Shown: piece by piece, positions 46,854 to 57,062 of the stretch
How the letters are laid out: each line of letters opens with the position of its first letter
How positions within the stretch are numbered: position 1 is the stretch's first letter
The notes under the pieces: model-generated
Told to the model about the DNA's origin: nothing
Seen by the model: the letters and a program-made list of their open reading frames with translations, nothing else
The model's database searches: none
Assembly (NCBI GenBank): GCA_028284225.1
Contig: JANQSD010000014.1
Coordinates: forward strand, 1 to 64,000
Source of the DNA: Arenicellales bacterium
Lineage (GTDB): Bacteria; Pseudomonadota; Gammaproteobacteria; Arenicellales; JAHEKD01
Reading direction: 5' to 3'
DNA: 64,000 nt
Translations under genes and position numbers: made by a program

Positions 46854-47666
46854 TTATTTAGCCCTGACTTCTGCAACCAATTCTTCTTCAGTGACATATC
46901 GTTCAAGATGTTCATCATGTGCCCAGCGTAATGTTTTGTAATTAAAATTATTTTCGATGGTTGGTTTGATGATTTGAAAATACGGCGAAACATCAAAATC
47001 TCTGGGTGAAAACAAACTGTGATGACGAATGCTTAAAATTTCCTGTTCTGATTGGTAATAGGCTCTCTTTAAGTGCTTATCACGTTCAACCATAGGCAAT
47101 ATGGGGTATTTGACCGATTGAAATGCCTGAGCGATTAACGAGGAGCAAATAGCACGGGTTGGGTCGCCGCTGCCAAGGGCAATCATCTGGCGTCTGAATC
47201 GTGATGGAATGGGCAACGGAATTAAATAACGAAGCAGATCAGTAATGTTCTTTAAATCATAACGTTTGCCCAGGCTGGCTACCATATAGTTGACAACCTT
47301 ATGTTTATCAACCTCGGAAAGCCCAACTGGTCTGCAAATACGGGTATTAAATTCCTGATATTTACTTAATGGAGTTGCGATTACGCCTTCAGTTAACTCT
47401 GCTTCAATTAAACAGCAGGATTCACCGTTTTTTTCTTGTCCCTCGATATTACCGGCGTAAAACGCTGAGTGTGACCAGGTGGACTGGGTCAAATATTTTA
47501 TTGTAGAACTTATACGGGCATTACCTTCAACCAGTAAAATATCACAAGGCTGTAAGGTTTTTTTCAGTATCGAGGTATCATGCACTGAAAAAGGCTGATA
47601 AGTTGCTGATTCCTTATCCAGATAGCTGGCTACCAGGTGGCCGATTTTTTCTCTTAGTCGTCCCAT
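46854..47666 (-). CDS. YiiX/YebB-like NlpC/P60-superfamily cysteine hydrolase
   Basis: A 270-residue protein with the circularly permuted papain-like pattern: an N-terminal PCDILLVEG strand, STIKYLTQSTWSHSAFY with the likely catalytic His, the E-A-E-L-T-E-G-V strand, and a later AICSSLIAQAF with the likely catalytic Cys. This order (His before Cys) defines the YiiX/LRAT-like group. Targets may be lipids or amides. No signal peptide is evident. The substrate is unknown. Confidence 0.78.
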   Translation of the reverse strand: MGRLREKIGHLVASYLDKESATYQPFSVHDTSILKKTLQPCDILLVEGNARISSTIKYLTQSTWSHSAFYAGNIEGQEKNGESCCLIEAELTEGVIATPLSKYQEFNTRICRPVGLSEVDKHKVVNYMVASLGKRYDLKNITDLLRYLIPLPIPSRFRRQMIALGSGDPTRAICSSLIAQAFQSVKYPILPMVERDKHLKRAYYQSEQEILSIRHHSLFSPRDFDVSPYFQIIKPTIENNFNYKTLRWAHDEHLERYVTEEELVAEVRAK

Positions 47667-47794
47667 AGCGTATTATCGCTTGTCAATGTTGTAAATCATG
47701 CTGAATTATAAGACAAATCTCGACTGCAAGAAGTTGCAGGAATTATCTGCATTGCCGACGGTCATAGTATGATTGACCCAAAACAAAGGATTGG

Positions 47795-48718
47795 ATGATA
47801 CAGATGAGAAAATTCATGGTTTCCTGGTTATTGATTGTTTGCGGTTTTACGGCCGTTGCAACAACAGCCGCTACTGACAAAATCGAAATTCAAGTCGGCG
47901 ATACAACCTTGACGCTTTATGCACAGCTGGAGAACTACGAAATCGGTTCGCAGGCAATTATCGATTGGGTGCAAAAATCTGCCACTATTGTGGCAAATTA
48001 TTACGATGGGTTTCCTGTCGATGAAGCCAGTATTGTTTTGGATGGTTTTCAAGGCAGTGGTGTGATTGCTGGTCGTGCACATGGTGAACCCGTTCTGCAG
48101 GTCATTATTCAGATTGGTGAATATGTGAGCCAAAAACAACTGGATAGAGACTGGATATTAATTCACGAGATGATTCATTTTGCTCTGGCAGATGTGCCGG
48201 ATAAACATCACTGGCTGGAGGAGGGTTTACCCACCTACATTGAGTCAATATCACGTGTTCAAGCTGACGATTTGCCGGAAAAGTTTGTCTGGAAAGGTTT
48301 TATGAAGAATATGCCAAAAGGCATGCCGCTGACTGATGATACAGGTTTAGATAATGCCAGCTCTATTGGCCGAATGTATTGGGGGGGTGCATTGTTCTGT
48401 TTGTTGGCCGATATTGAAATTCACAAACAAACCAACAACAAATTTGGATTGCGTGATGCTGTGCAGGCCTTGGTAAACAATAACTTAACGATGGATAAGT
48501 CAGTTAGCATTGATGAACTTTTTCGAGTTGCAGATGCACATACAGGGACTCAAGTGTTGAGTGATTTGTACAATCAAATGAAAGATGAGCCCGCTGATAT
48601 AAATTTAAAATCAATATGGTCTGAGCTTGGAATTAACTATAATAACGATACAGGTGAGGTTAGTTTAGATGAAACTGCACCTTTGGCATCAGTACGCCAG
48701 TCAATTGTTTCACCATGA
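47795..48718 (+). CDS. Secreted gluzincin-like metalloprotease, hypothetical
   Basis: A 307-residue protein with an N-terminal signal peptide (FMVSWLLIVCGFTAVATTAA). It has a zinc-protease site, H124-E125-x-x-H128 in IHEMIHFA, followed by WLEEG, where E143 is a probable third ligand. This arrangement resembles the peptidase MA/M1-like gluzincins, but the rest of the sequence is not recognised. AAAGGA precedes the ATG. It is 24 bp upstream of ggt, suggesting cotranscription and a periplasmic peptide-processing role (inference). Confidence 0.65.
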   Translation: MIQMRKFMVSWLLIVCGFTAVATTAATDKIEIQVGDTTLTLYAQLENYEIGSQAIIDWVQKSATIVANYYDGFPVDEASIVLDGFQGSGVIAGRAHGEPVLQVIIQIGEYVSQKQLDRDWILIHEMIHFALADVPDKHHWLEEGLPTYIESISRVQADDLPEKFVWKGFMKNMPKGMPLTDDTGLDNASSIGRMYWGGALFCLLADIEIHKQTNNKFGLRDAVQALVNNNLTMDKSVSIDELFRVADAHTGTQVLSDLYNQMKDEPADINLKSIWSELGINYNNDTGEVSLDETAPLASVRQSIVSP

Positions 48719-48742
48719 TCATGCTGCAAAGGAGAACATTAA

Positions 48743-50476
48743 ATGTTCACTAAAATAAAAGTCATATTGATGACTATCGTTGTTACCTTAGCTTCGTATA
48801 CTCCAGTTAATGCCCAGGATTCGGCCGCTATTTATAGCTCACTGGATCGTTTTCATCCGGTTTTTGCCGCTCAGGGCATGGTCGCCAGCCAGGAAGCATT
48901 AGCGACCCAAATCGGCGTTGAAATCCTTAAGCAAGGTGGTAATGCCGTCGATGCGGCAGTAGCCGTTGGTTTTGCCCTGGCAGTAACGTTGCCACGTGCA
49001 GGCAATCTGGGTGGTGGTGGATTCATGATTGTACATCTTGCTCAAACTGGTGAAACTGTAGCTATTGATTATCGTGAGAAAGCGCCACTGGGCTCAGATC
49101 GCGATATGTATCTGGATGAAGAAGGTAACGTCAGCAATATCTTATCAAGATTCCATCGCCTTGCCGTAGGTGTTCCGGGAACAGTGGCGGGCATGGCGTT
49201 AGCCCTGGAAAAATACGGTAGCATGTCATTGAATCAAGTGATTGAACCGGCCATTGAATTAGCTGAAAAAGGTATTATAGTCACACCGGATTTGTCCGAT
49301 TCACTTAAGAACTTGTCTGATCGTCTGGCTCAATGGCCCAGCACTAAAAAAATATTCTATAAGGCGGACGGCTCCAACTTCGAACCGGGAGAGACATTGA
49401 TCCAGGCTGATTTGGCAAATTCCTTGAAACTAGTTGCCGAGCAGGGGCCGAATGCCTTTTATCAAGGTGAAATCGGAGAAAAGATTGTCGCTGAAATTCA
49501 GGCTGACGGTGGAGTCATGACCATGCAGGATCTCAATGACTATCAGGCAGTAATACGTGAACCGGTTCGTGGCAATTACCGCGGCCATGAAATTCTTTCT
49601 ATGCCACCCCCCAGCTCGGGCGGTACTCATATCGTTCAGATTTTGAATATTCTGGAAAACTTTCCTATCAGCTATACAGGTCACAACAGTGCTGACACTA
49701 TTCATTTAATGGCGGAAGCGATGAAGTTAGCTTATGCAGATCGCAGCGAGTATCTGGGCGACAGTGACTTTGCTCAAGTGCCTATTAAAGGTTTAACCAG
49801 CAAGGGTTATGCTAAAGAACTGAGCCAAAAAATCAACCGTTACCATGCGGCAGCGGCCGAGGATGTCAAGCCGGGTAATCCTTCGCCTTATGAAAGTAAC
49901 GAGACAACCCATTATTCAGTTGTTGATAAACAGGGTAATGCAGTCTCCAACACTTACACCATTAATTTTAGTTACGGTACCGGCCTGGTGGCTGAAGGCA
50001 CGGGTATTTTGTTAAATAACGAAATGGATGATTTTTCTGCCAAACCGGGTGTCCCCAATGCTTATGGGTTGATCGGTGGTGATGCTAATGCCATAGAGCC
50101 TTCGAAACGACCGCTGAGCTCCATGAGCCCGACCATTGTGCTCAAAGACGGTAAGTTATTTCTGGTGACTGGCAGCCCCGGTGGTAGCCGCATTATTACA
50201 ACGACCTTGCAAGTTATCATGAATGTGATCGATCATGATATGAATGTGGCGGAGGCCACCAACGCGGCCCGCATCCATCACCAATGGTTGCCTGATGAAA
50301 TTCGGGTGGAGAAAGGTTTGAGCAAAGATACGGTAGAAGAATTGGTTGAAAAGGGACATAAGGTCAAAATCAAAAATGCCATGGGTAGCACTCAGTCGAT
50401 CATGCTGACAGAACAAGGCTATAAACTAGGTGCTTCTGACCCTAGACGCTCAGGCGCGTTAACAGCGGGATATTGA
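48743..50476 (+). CDS. ggt: Gamma-glutamyltransferase
   Basis: GGT cleaves glutathione and other gamma-glutamyl compounds in the periplasm. It has 577 residues, with a signal peptide (VILMTIVVTLASYTPVNA). Autocleavage is expected before T388 in NETTHYSVVDKQGNAVS. Conserved GGNAVDAAVAVGFALAV, AIDYREKAPLG, PPPSSGGTHI and NNEMDDFSAKPGVPN are all seen. AAAGGAG at 48729-48735 precedes the ATG. It follows the metalloprotease-like gene closely. Confidence 0.96.
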   Translation: MFTKIKVILMTIVVTLASYTPVNAQDSAAIYSSLDRFHPVFAAQGMVASQEALATQIGVEILKQGGNAVDAAVAVGFALAVTLPRAGNLGGGGFMIVHLAQTGETVAIDYREKAPLGSDRDMYLDEEGNVSNILSRFHRLAVGVPGTVAGMALALEKYGSMSLNQVIEPAIELAEKGIIVTPDLSDSLKNLSDRLAQWPSTKKIFYKADGSNFEPGETLIQADLANSLKLVAEQGPNAFYQGEIGEKIVAEIQADGGVMTMQDLNDYQAVIREPVRGNYRGHEILSMPPPSSGGTHIVQILNILENFPISYTGHNSADTIHLMAEAMKLAYADRSEYLGDSDFAQVPIKGLTSKGYAKELSQKINRYHAAAAEDVKPGNPSPYESNETTHYSVVDKQGNAVSNTYTINFSYGTGLVAEGTGILLNNEMDDFSAKPGVPNAYGLIGGDANAIEPSKRPLSSMSPTIVLKDGKLFLVTGSPGGSRIITTTLQVIMNVIDHDMNVAEATNAARIHHQWLPDEIRVEKGLSKDTVEELVEKGHKVKIKNAMGSTQSIMLTEQGYKLGASDPRRSGALTAGY

Positions 50477-50621
50477 ACTCTGTAAGCTTGTTATTGCTTG
50501 AAAAAGAGGTGACGAGTGAGTCGAGGAATTTTTTCGAAGTGCATATTGTTCCAAAATAAGTTAAGGATGATTACAATCAAAGCTCGAACAGTTTAACGTT
50601 AAACTCAATAGGGTAAAAATC

Positions 50622-51464
50622 ATGCGCACAGTCTACGTCAACGGTGAATTCGTCCCGGAGAACGAAGCCAAAATCTCAATTTTTGATCGGGGTCTGTTAT
50701 TTTCAGATGCGGTGTATGAAGTTACCGCAATGCTGGATGGTAAGCTGGTTGATAATGATGGACATCTTGCCCGCCTGGAACGATCACTTAGCGAACTTGA
50801 CATGAAAAGCCCGGTAACTAATGAACAGCTGATTACATTGCAGCATCAGCTTGCTGAAAAAAATAACTTAGTTGAAGGGTTTATTTATTTACAGGTTAGT
50901 CGAGGAGCTGAAGACAGGGACTTTAACTATGGTGAGGATTTACAGCCTTCGCTGATCATGTTTACCCAGGCCAGATCCATCATCGATACTCCAAAGGCAA
51001 AAACAGGTATTAAAGTTAAAACAGTTGAAGATATTCGCTGGCAACGTAGAGATATTAAAACAACGATGTTATTAGCTCAATCATTGGCAAAAAAGCAGGC
51101 AATCAGGCAAGGTTTTGACGATGCATGGATGGTAGAAGATGGGGTAGTAACAGAAGGCAGTTCTAATAATGCTTATATCATTACTCACAATGATGAGATT
51201 TATACGCGTCCGGCGAGCAATAAAATCTTAAATGGCATTACTCGTAGAGCTGTAAACAAGCTTGCTGAACAAAACAATCTAAAAGTCATTGAGGAAACTT
51301 TTTCCGTCGAACAAGCTAAACAAGCCAAAGAAGCATTTGCGACCAGTGCCAGTTACTTTGTGATGCCGGTTGTAGAAATCGATAAACATAGAATCAATAA
51401 CGGTAAGCCGGGAGAGCTAACAACACAATTACGCAATTTGTATATTTCCATGGCAAAAAGTTAA
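50622..51464 (+). CDS. dat: D-amino-acid aminotransferase
   Basis: A class IV PLP aminotransferase of 280 residues. K146 in RRDIKTTMLL is the PLP lysine. The VYVNGEFVPENEAKISIFDRG start, VVTEGSSNNAYII and LNGITRRAV motifs match D-alanine aminotransferase (Dat) rather than branched-chain IlvE or PabC. It would interconvert D-Ala/D-Glu and keto acids for peptidoglycan precursors. A 145-bp gap separates it from ggt. Confidence 0.88.
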   Translation: MRTVYVNGEFVPENEAKISIFDRGLLFSDAVYEVTAMLDGKLVDNDGHLARLERSLSELDMKSPVTNEQLITLQHQLAEKNNLVEGFIYLQVSRGAEDRDFNYGEDLQPSLIMFTQARSIIDTPKAKTGIKVKTVEDIRWQRRDIKTTMLLAQSLAKKQAIRQGFDDAWMVEDGVVTEGSSNNAYIITHNDEIYTRPASNKILNGITRRAVNKLAEQNNLKVIEETFSVEQAKQAKEAFATSASYFVMPVVEIDKHRINNGKPGELTTQLRNLYISMAKS

Positions 51465-51662
51465 CTGAGGCAATGCAACCACAACTAATCTTTAACAAAC
51501 TTTAAACCAGACAGCACTGAATAAATATACAAACTATTACTAATACTAAAGTTATATATTCATTATAAATAAACTTTATTATTTCATGAACGTGATGGAT
51601 AGTTTTCTATCCTAACATCTACATGAAGAAATTCTTCTAGTAAAACTATTTATTATCTGTGT

Positions 51663-52607
51663 CTAAGAATCTGGAATATTTTTCGCTGTAATTTTTATTA
51701 GGCGTCTTAGCCAACGATGTCCACCGTCTTGATGTAATAGCGGGCTCCAGATCATTTTTAGTTCCAGCGGTTCTACATCAAAGGGCACAGGTAAAATACT
51801 AAGTTCACTATGATGCTTTTTTAACAGCGCAGCGCGATAAGGAATGGTGGCCATTAAATCCTGTTCTTGTGCGAGTTGTAAGGCCACATGATAACTACGT
51901 GTAAAGACTCGAATATTGCGTTGCTTGCCCAATTTACTTATGGCACCGTCCACCCATCTGAGTTTTTGTACGTCTTCATGAGTCATGCCGATGCTGACAC
52001 CGTAGCCGGTTTTGCTTACCCATACGTGTTTAGAATTGAAATAATCATCAAAACTTAGTTTCTTTGAATTGAGATTATCGCTGCGCACTAATACACAAAA
52101 TTCATCTTTCCATAGTACTTGCTGGTGGAATGATGCAGGCTCGGTTGAAAATGCATTAATGGCCAAGTCAACCTGACCATTTTCAATTTCATGAAATGTT
52201 GTGTCGCTGGGCGTAATAATATCAAGAGTAACTTCCGGTGCTTGCTTCCTAAGTTCATCAAGCAATGGTGGCAGCAGTGTCGAAGCTGCATAATCACTGA
52301 CCATAATGCGAAAAACCCGGTCACTGGTAGTGTAGTCAAAGTCTTCTTCTGCAATCAGCGCTTTTTCCATGGTTTGAATCAGGTCACGTACGATAGGTTT
52401 GAGTTGCAGCGCCTTTTTGGTGGGTTGCATGCCCTTGCTGGTTCTGACTAATACCGGGTCATTAAGGAGCTCACGCAAACGCTTTAAACCGTTGCTCATG
52501 GCAGGTTGAGTAATATTTAGTCTATCCGCGGCTTTGGTGACGTTGCACTCGCGTAATAAAACGTCTAGGTAGATGAGAAGATTAAGGTCAATTTTCGATA
52601 TATTCAT
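51663..52607 (-). CDS. LysR-type transcriptional regulator
   Basis: A 314-residue LTTR with an N-terminal winged helix-turn-helix (DLNLLIYLDVLLRECNVTKAADRLNITQPAMSNGLKRLRELL) and a periplasmic-binding-protein-like effector domain from about residue 90. I start at ATG 52607 (MNISKIDLNLL); an upstream in-frame ATG at 52661 would add 18 residues. ATTCAT-TTG-ATGAAT (52603-52617) overlaps this start. It is divergent from aceA, which it may control, as LTTRs often regulate the divergent gene (inference). The effector is unknown. Confidence 0.92.
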   Translation of the reverse strand: MNISKIDLNLLIYLDVLLRECNVTKAADRLNITQPAMSNGLKRLRELLNDPVLVRTSKGMQPTKKALQLKPIVRDLIQTMEKALIAEEDFDYTTSDRVFRIMVSDYAASTLLPPLLDELRKQAPEVTLDIITPSDTTFHEIENGQVDLAINAFSTEPASFHQQVLWKDEFCVLVRSDNLNSKKLSFDDYFNSKHVWVSKTGYGVSIGMTHEDVQKLRWVDGAISKLGKQRNIRVFTRSYHVALQLAQEQDLMATIPYRAALLKKHHSELSILPVPFDVEPLELKMIWSPLLHQDGGHRWLRRLIKITAKNIPDS

Positions 52608-52716
52608 TTGATGAATGACAGGGATAATCTGAATAACGGTGTTTGATTGTATCACCGGCATTTATTATTCGTCGAATTATTATGCATTTTGTTAATTAAT
52701 CATGACGAGGAATCTT

Positions 52717-54036
52717 ATGGATACGACAGATCGTGCAGCTCAAATCGAGCAGCTCGAAAATGACTGGGCAACTAACCCACGTTGGGGAGGTGTTAAACGT
52801 ACTTATTCTGCTGCTGATGTAGTGCGCCTTCGAGGTAGTGTACAGCCTGAATATACCTATGCACGCCGTGGTGCAGAGAAATTATGGGATTTGGTCAACG
52901 GTGCTGCTAAAAAAGGTTATGTCAATTGTATGGGGGCATTGACTGGTGGTCAGGCGATGCAACAGGCAAAAGCAGGCGTTGAAGCAATTTATTTGTCAGG
53001 TTGGCAGGTGGCGGCTGATGCAAACACATCCGAGACCATGTATCCGGATCAGTCTCTCTATGCTTATGACTCTGTGCCGACTGTTGTACGACGTATTAAT
53101 AACACATTCAAACGAGCTGACGAAATCCAATGGAAGGGCATTGTAGATGGCAAGATTAACGAGCAAGATGCGGTTGATTATTTCCTGCCTATCGTGGCGG
53201 ACGCAGAAGCCGGTTTTGGAGGCGTACTCAACGGCTTTGAATTAATGAAAAACATGATCACCAATGGCGCTGCCGGGGTGCATTTCGAAGATCAACTCGC
53301 TTCAGTCAAGAAATGTGGTCACATGGGGGGTAAAGTTCTGGTGCCCACTCAGGAAGCAGTGCAGAAATTGATTGCAGCACGTCTGGCTGCAGATGTTGCC
53401 GGTGTACCGACAATTGTTTTAGCCCGAACGGATGCAAATGCGGCTGATCTGCTAACGTCAGATGTTGATGATTACGACAAACCGTTTTGTACCGGTGAGC
53501 GTTCGAGCGAAGGTTTTTATCGCACTAATGCAGGTATTGATCAGGCCATAGCACGAGGCTTGGCTTATGCACCTTATGCCGACATGGTTTGGTGTGAAAC
53601 AGCTAAACCTGATCTGGATGAGGCCCGTGTTTTTGCCGAGGCCCTGAAAAAAGAATACCCTGATCAGATTCTTGCTTATAACTGCTCACCTTCCTTTAAT
53701 TGGAAGAAAAACCTGGATGATGCAACCATTGCCAAGTTCCAACAGGAACTGTCAGATATGGGTTACAAGTACCAGTTTATTACTTTGGCCGGCATTCATA
53801 ACATGTGGTACAACATGTTTGATCTGGCTTATCACTACGCTCGTGGAGAAGGTATGAAGCACTATGTTGAGATGGTGCAAGAGCCTGAATTTGCGGCGGC
53901 TGATCGCGGTTATAGTTTTGTTGCCCATCAACAAGAAGTGGGTGCCGGTTACTTCGATGACGTTACTACAGTGATTCAAGGTGGTGAATCGTCGGTAACA
54001 GCGCTTACCGGTTCTACTGAAGAAGACCAATTCTGA
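52717..54036 (+). CDS. aceA: Isocitrate lyase AceA
   Basis: AceA cleaves isocitrate to glyoxylate and succinate in the glyoxylate shunt. From ATG 52717, preceded by GAGGAA at 52705-52710, it has 439 residues. The signature KKCGHMGGK holds the catalytic C200. [20 protein letters not shown] and LARTDANAA are conserved. An upstream in-frame ATG at 52702 overlaps the ribosome-binding site. No malate synthase gene is adjacent. Confidence 0.97.
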   Translation: MDTTDRAAQIEQLENDWATNPRWGGVKRTYSAADVVRLRGSVQPEYTYARRGAEKLWDLVNGAAKKGYVNCMGALTGGQAMQQAKAGVEAIYLSGWQVAADANTSETMYPDQSLYAYDSVPTVVRRINNTFKRADEIQWKGIVDGKINEQDAVDYFLPIVADAEAGFGGVLNGFELMKNMITNGAAGVHFEDQLASVKKCGHMGGKVLVPTQEAVQKLIAARLAADVAGVPTIVLARTDANAADLLTSDVDDYDKPFCTGERSSEGFYRTNAGIDQAIARGLAYAPYADMVWCETAKPDLDEARVFAEALKKEYPDQILAYNCSPSFNWKKNLDDATIAKFQQELSDMGYKYQFITLAGIHNMWYNMFDLAYHYARGEGMKHYVEMVQEPEFAAADRGYSFVAHQQEVGAGYFDDVTTVIQGGESSVTALTGSTEEDQF

Positions 54037-54044
54037 TCTTTATC

Positions 54045-54069
54045 CGAGGCGGTATATTTTACCGCCTCG
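54045..54069. terminator. Perfect hairpin shared by convergent aceA and aceK
   Basis: CGAGGCGGTA (54045-54054) pairs perfectly with TACCGCCTCG (54060-54069) across a 5-nt loop. It sits 8 bp after the aceA stop and overlaps the aceK stop codon, so it can serve both converging transcripts. T-runs are short. Confidence 0.7.
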
Positions 54070-55792
54070 ATATTCTCAAGGCCTTTGGATAGGTGTTAAC
54101 ATCTTCGATAACGCCTTGTTCAATCGATTCTTTGCGCCCATTCCAGTATTTTGCGTCCAGTAGTTCGCTGTGCATTTCTCTGAACAGGCTTCGATGTTGT
54201 TCGGTTGTAAGTGCAACAGTAGCAATTTCCTCAGGAAATATATCGCCTTCTTTAACTGAATAATGTGGTATATCGAACATATCATCATCAGGGTGTCGAC
54301 TGGGGGGAATACGTCTAAAATTACAATCGGTCATATAGGTTATTTCATCATAATCATAGAACACAACACGGCCTTGTTTGGTCATGCCGAAGTTTTTTAG
54401 CAGCATATCTCCCGGGAAAATATTGGCCTTAATCAATTGACGAATAGTGTTGCCGTATTCATCGATGGCATGGCGTGTATTCTCTTGATCCGCCGTAGTG
54501 AGGTAAATATTAAGCGGTTTTACTCGTCGCTCTATGTACAAATGGCGAATAACAATATAATCATCTTCGACGGTCAATTGCGACGGAATGACTTGTTGCA
54601 GTTCGGCTAATAACTCATCAGAAAAACGATGCTTGGGAAAGGCTACATACGAATATTCTAATGTGTCCGCCATACGACCAACCCGATCATGCATTTTTAC
54701 CAGCAGGTATTTTTCTTTGACTGTTTGACGGGTGATTTTTTTACTTGGTGCGAACTTGTCTTTGATAACTTTGAATACAAACGGATAAGAATGCAGAGTG
54801 AACACAGTCATCACCATGCCTTTAATACCGGGAGCGATCACAAACTCGTCATCCGACGTTTCCAGGTGTTTCAGAAAGTCACGATAAAACTCAGTTTTTC
54901 CCTGTTTCTGCAAACCAATCATTGAATACAGTTCCAGCCGTCTAGAGCCGGGCATAATGCTTTGTAAAAAACTTACCATGGCTGCTGGCACTTCGGTATA
55001 AGCCATAAAATAAGCCCTGGCAAAGCCGAAAAGCAGTAATAAATGGGAGGCTTTGGTAATTAGACCATCAAAATACAGGCCCGCATTGAGTTCGTTTTTA
55101 ATTGCCAACATAAACGGTTGTTCACCATAGGCACATACGACTCGCCCAACCACATAAGCAACTTTGTTTCGATAAAATAGCGATGAACAGATGTCTAATC
55201 GATAAATCGTATCCTTCTCGATAGGAAAAGAGACTCGTTTTTTGAATGCTGCCAGTAACTTAAGTATGTCGCGTTGACGGTTAATAAAGTCCGGCTCAAA
55301 ATTCAGTTCATCCAGGCCTTTGTTGAGTTTTCTTAATAGGTTAGATTTTTTTAGGACGTAACTGCGAATCAAGTTCTTGTCATGGGGAATATTGCTGAGT
55401 TGCACTGTTGATTCAACAAAAATATTGTCATTATTGTAATAACGTCGCTCAAACATCTGGCAAAAGACTGAATTGTAAAAGGTTTCAGCCAGCTCGGGTT
55501 GACGGTGTCTTTCCAATATCCGGCAATAGTTTTTTTTGACGCTTTGCCAAAGTGTCTGATCATGAACATCAACATCAAAGGTTTTTTTTAAGTAAGCAAC
55601 GGTTTCTTTTACACGTAAATCATACATTTTTATTCGTTCACGTGAAGCTTCCTGTGCTTGTTGCCATTGACACTGTTCAAAGCGCTGCATAGCCGCAAGT
55701 GTAATTTCGGTAAACATACGGTAGTGCTTTTCAAAGCCGATTAAGATGGCTTTTGCGATTAATTTATCCAGGCCTTGATCTGATTGGTTCAT
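54059..55792 (-). CDS. aceK: Isocitrate dehydrogenase kinase/phosphatase AceK
   Basis: AceK phosphorylates and dephosphorylates isocitrate dehydrogenase, setting flux between the TCA cycle and the glyoxylate shunt. It is 577 residues, equal to enteric AceK. Recognised segments are the ATP-binding IAPGIKGMVMTVFTLHSYPFVFKVIKDKF, the catalytic LKNFGMTKQGRVVFYDYDEI, and the C-terminal FPEEIATVAL. In E. coli aceK lies downstream of aceBA on the same strand; here it is convergent with aceA, so each has its own promoter. Confidence 0.96.
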   Translation of the reverse strand: MNQSDQGLDKLIAKAILIGFEKHYRMFTEITLAAMQRFEQCQWQQAQEASRERIKMYDLRVKETVAYLKKTFDVDVHDQTLWQSVKKNYCRILERHRQPELAETFYNSVFCQMFERRYYNNDNIFVESTVQLSNIPHDKNLIRSYVLKKSNLLRKLNKGLDELNFEPDFINRQRDILKLLAAFKKRVSFPIEKDTIYRLDICSSLFYRNKVAYVVGRVVCAYGEQPFMLAIKNELNAGLYFDGLITKASHLLLLFGFARAYFMAYTEVPAAMVSFLQSIMPGSRRLELYSMIGLQKQGKTEFYRDFLKHLETSDDEFVIAPGIKGMVMTVFTLHSYPFVFKVIKDKFAPSKKITRQTVKEKYLLVKMHDRVGRMADTLEYSYVAFPKHRFSDELLAELQQVIPSQLTVEDDYIVIRHLYIERRVKPLNIYLTTADQENTRHAIDEYGNTIRQLIKANIFPGDMLLKNFGMTKQGRVVFYDYDEITYMTDCNFRRIPPSRHPDDDMFDIPHYSVKEGDIFPEEIATVALTTEQHRSLFREMHSELLDAKYWNGRKESIEQGVIEDVNTYPKALRISRR

Positions 55793-56035
55793 CCGGTTTT
55801 GATCAAAAATATTGATGTACGTGATAATGCACCGAGCCGGACAATCTTGTCAAAGCTTTTGCTGATTGACAGCGCACCTTAGGGTATATTCGCCATAATC
55901 TAGATTCCTCAGTTGACTGTTGTGAAGCACTATTAATCATATGAATCCTAATGTAAAACTACCTGTTCATGCATTCACTTTGTGGGTGAGAGCGCTACCC
56001 GCCTTAAAACCGATCCAATTGAGGATTCTAGATAA

Positions 56036-56902
56036 ATGAATAAATCAGTATCATCGGATAACTTGGGCATCGCTTTTTGCCTTGCTGCCACTTTGATTTT
56101 CTCCTGCCAAGATGCAATTACCAAAGTACTGGTCAGCACATTACCGGCTCCACAATTTATTATGATACGCTTCTGGGCGTTTTTAGTATTTGCACTGATT
56201 TTTGCCAGTTTAAACGGCGGGATAAAAACGGCTTTGGCCAGTAGAAGACCGCTGCTACAAATTTTTCGGGGCTTGTTATTGATTTTGCAAATTATCCTGT
56301 TTGCATTCGGTTTGAAGCACCTCGGTTTAGCAGATATGCATTCTCTGTTTGTATTATTTCCGGTGTTTGTGACGATTCTGGCGGTTCCGGTACTTGGCGA
56401 ATCGATTGGTTGGCGCCGGATTATTGCTGTTTGTATAAGTTTTCTGGGGGCTTTATTAATATTGCGTCCGGGGATGGGTGTGTTTGGGTTAGAGGCGTTA
56501 TATCCAATTAGTTGTGCCATTATGTTTGCTGTTTATAATTTGCTGACACGCCTTACCAGTCGTGATGATCACTATGCAAGCAATATTTTATTTGTTGCAA
56601 TCATCGGCGCGATTGTTTCGACAACATGGGGGGCGACAGTATGGCAAACACCAAACTCATCGGAATGGGTATTTATCCTGATTTTGTGTATAGCTGGTGT
56701 GGCCGGCCATGTTCTATTGATGAAGGCACTGGAATATAGCGAGGCATCCAAAATTCAGCCGTTTAATTATTTTACTTTGGTTTGGGCCATCATTATCAGC
56801 ATATTATTTTTTGCTGAAATTCCTGATCTGTGGACTCTGGCAGGCGCAGCAATAATAATATCAAGTGGTCTTTATGTGTTCAGGCGTTCACAGCTTAGCT
56901 AA
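56036..56902 (+). CDS. EamA-family DMT transporter
   Basis: A 288-residue ten-span DMT transporter. Motifs include ALIFSCQDAITKVLV, ADMHSLFVLFPVFVTILAVPVLGESIGWRRIIAVCISFLGALLILRPG in the first EamA repeat and MKALEYSEASKIQPFNYFTLVWAIIISILFFAEIPD in the second. It is clearly related to the 31023 gene. A 243-bp gap separates it from divergent aceK. The substrate is unknown. Confidence 0.88.
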   Translation: MNKSVSSDNLGIAFCLAATLIFSCQDAITKVLVSTLPAPQFIMIRFWAFLVFALIFASLNGGIKTALASRRPLLQIFRGLLLILQIILFAFGLKHLGLADMHSLFVLFPVFVTILAVPVLGESIGWRRIIAVCISFLGALLILRPGMGVFGLEALYPISCAIMFAVYNLLTRLTSRDDHYASNILFVAIIGAIVSTTWGATVWQTPNSSEWVFILILCIAGVAGHVLLMKALEYSEASKIQPFNYFTLVWAIIISILFFAEIPDLWTLAGAAIIISSGLYVFRRSQLS

Positions 56903-56944
56903 CCTTAATTTGCAGATGTAACTCAACAGAAACAATCATTTACC

Positions 56945-57003
56945 GTTATCCTGACGAGCATAACCAGAAAAGGAAGTTCTTCGCTATCGCTTCAAAATGA
57001 CGA
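56945..57003. repeat. Degenerate GTCATCCTGA repeat near 57.0 kb
   Basis: GTTATCCTGACGAGCATAAC ... AGGAAGTTCTTCGCTATCGCTTCAAAATGAC resembles the 30865 copy (TTCTTCGGCTATCGCC...GAATGA) but is shorter and more diverged. It lies between the DMT transporter and the convergent gatB. Confidence 0.5.
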
Positions 57004-57062
57004 TCTATATTACAAGCTGTGTACCGGCTTTATAACGTCACTCGGCTGGTTTGAAATCGATT

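Noticed and set aside
46781..46996. Short minus-strand frame of 71 residues near 46.8-47.0 kb
   Set aside because: It overlaps the YiiX-like gene in another frame and runs into the inverted-repeat element; no conserved features.
51597..51612. Hairpin GGATAG-TTTT-CTATCC between dat and the LysR gene as a terminator
   Set aside because: Only a 6-bp stem with no T-run, in very AT-rich sequence where such hairpins arise by chance.
55975..56520. 181-residue minus-strand frame opposite the DMT transporter
   Set aside because: It is antisense to clear transmembrane coding sequence, and its basic, low-complexity translation is typical of a shadow frame.
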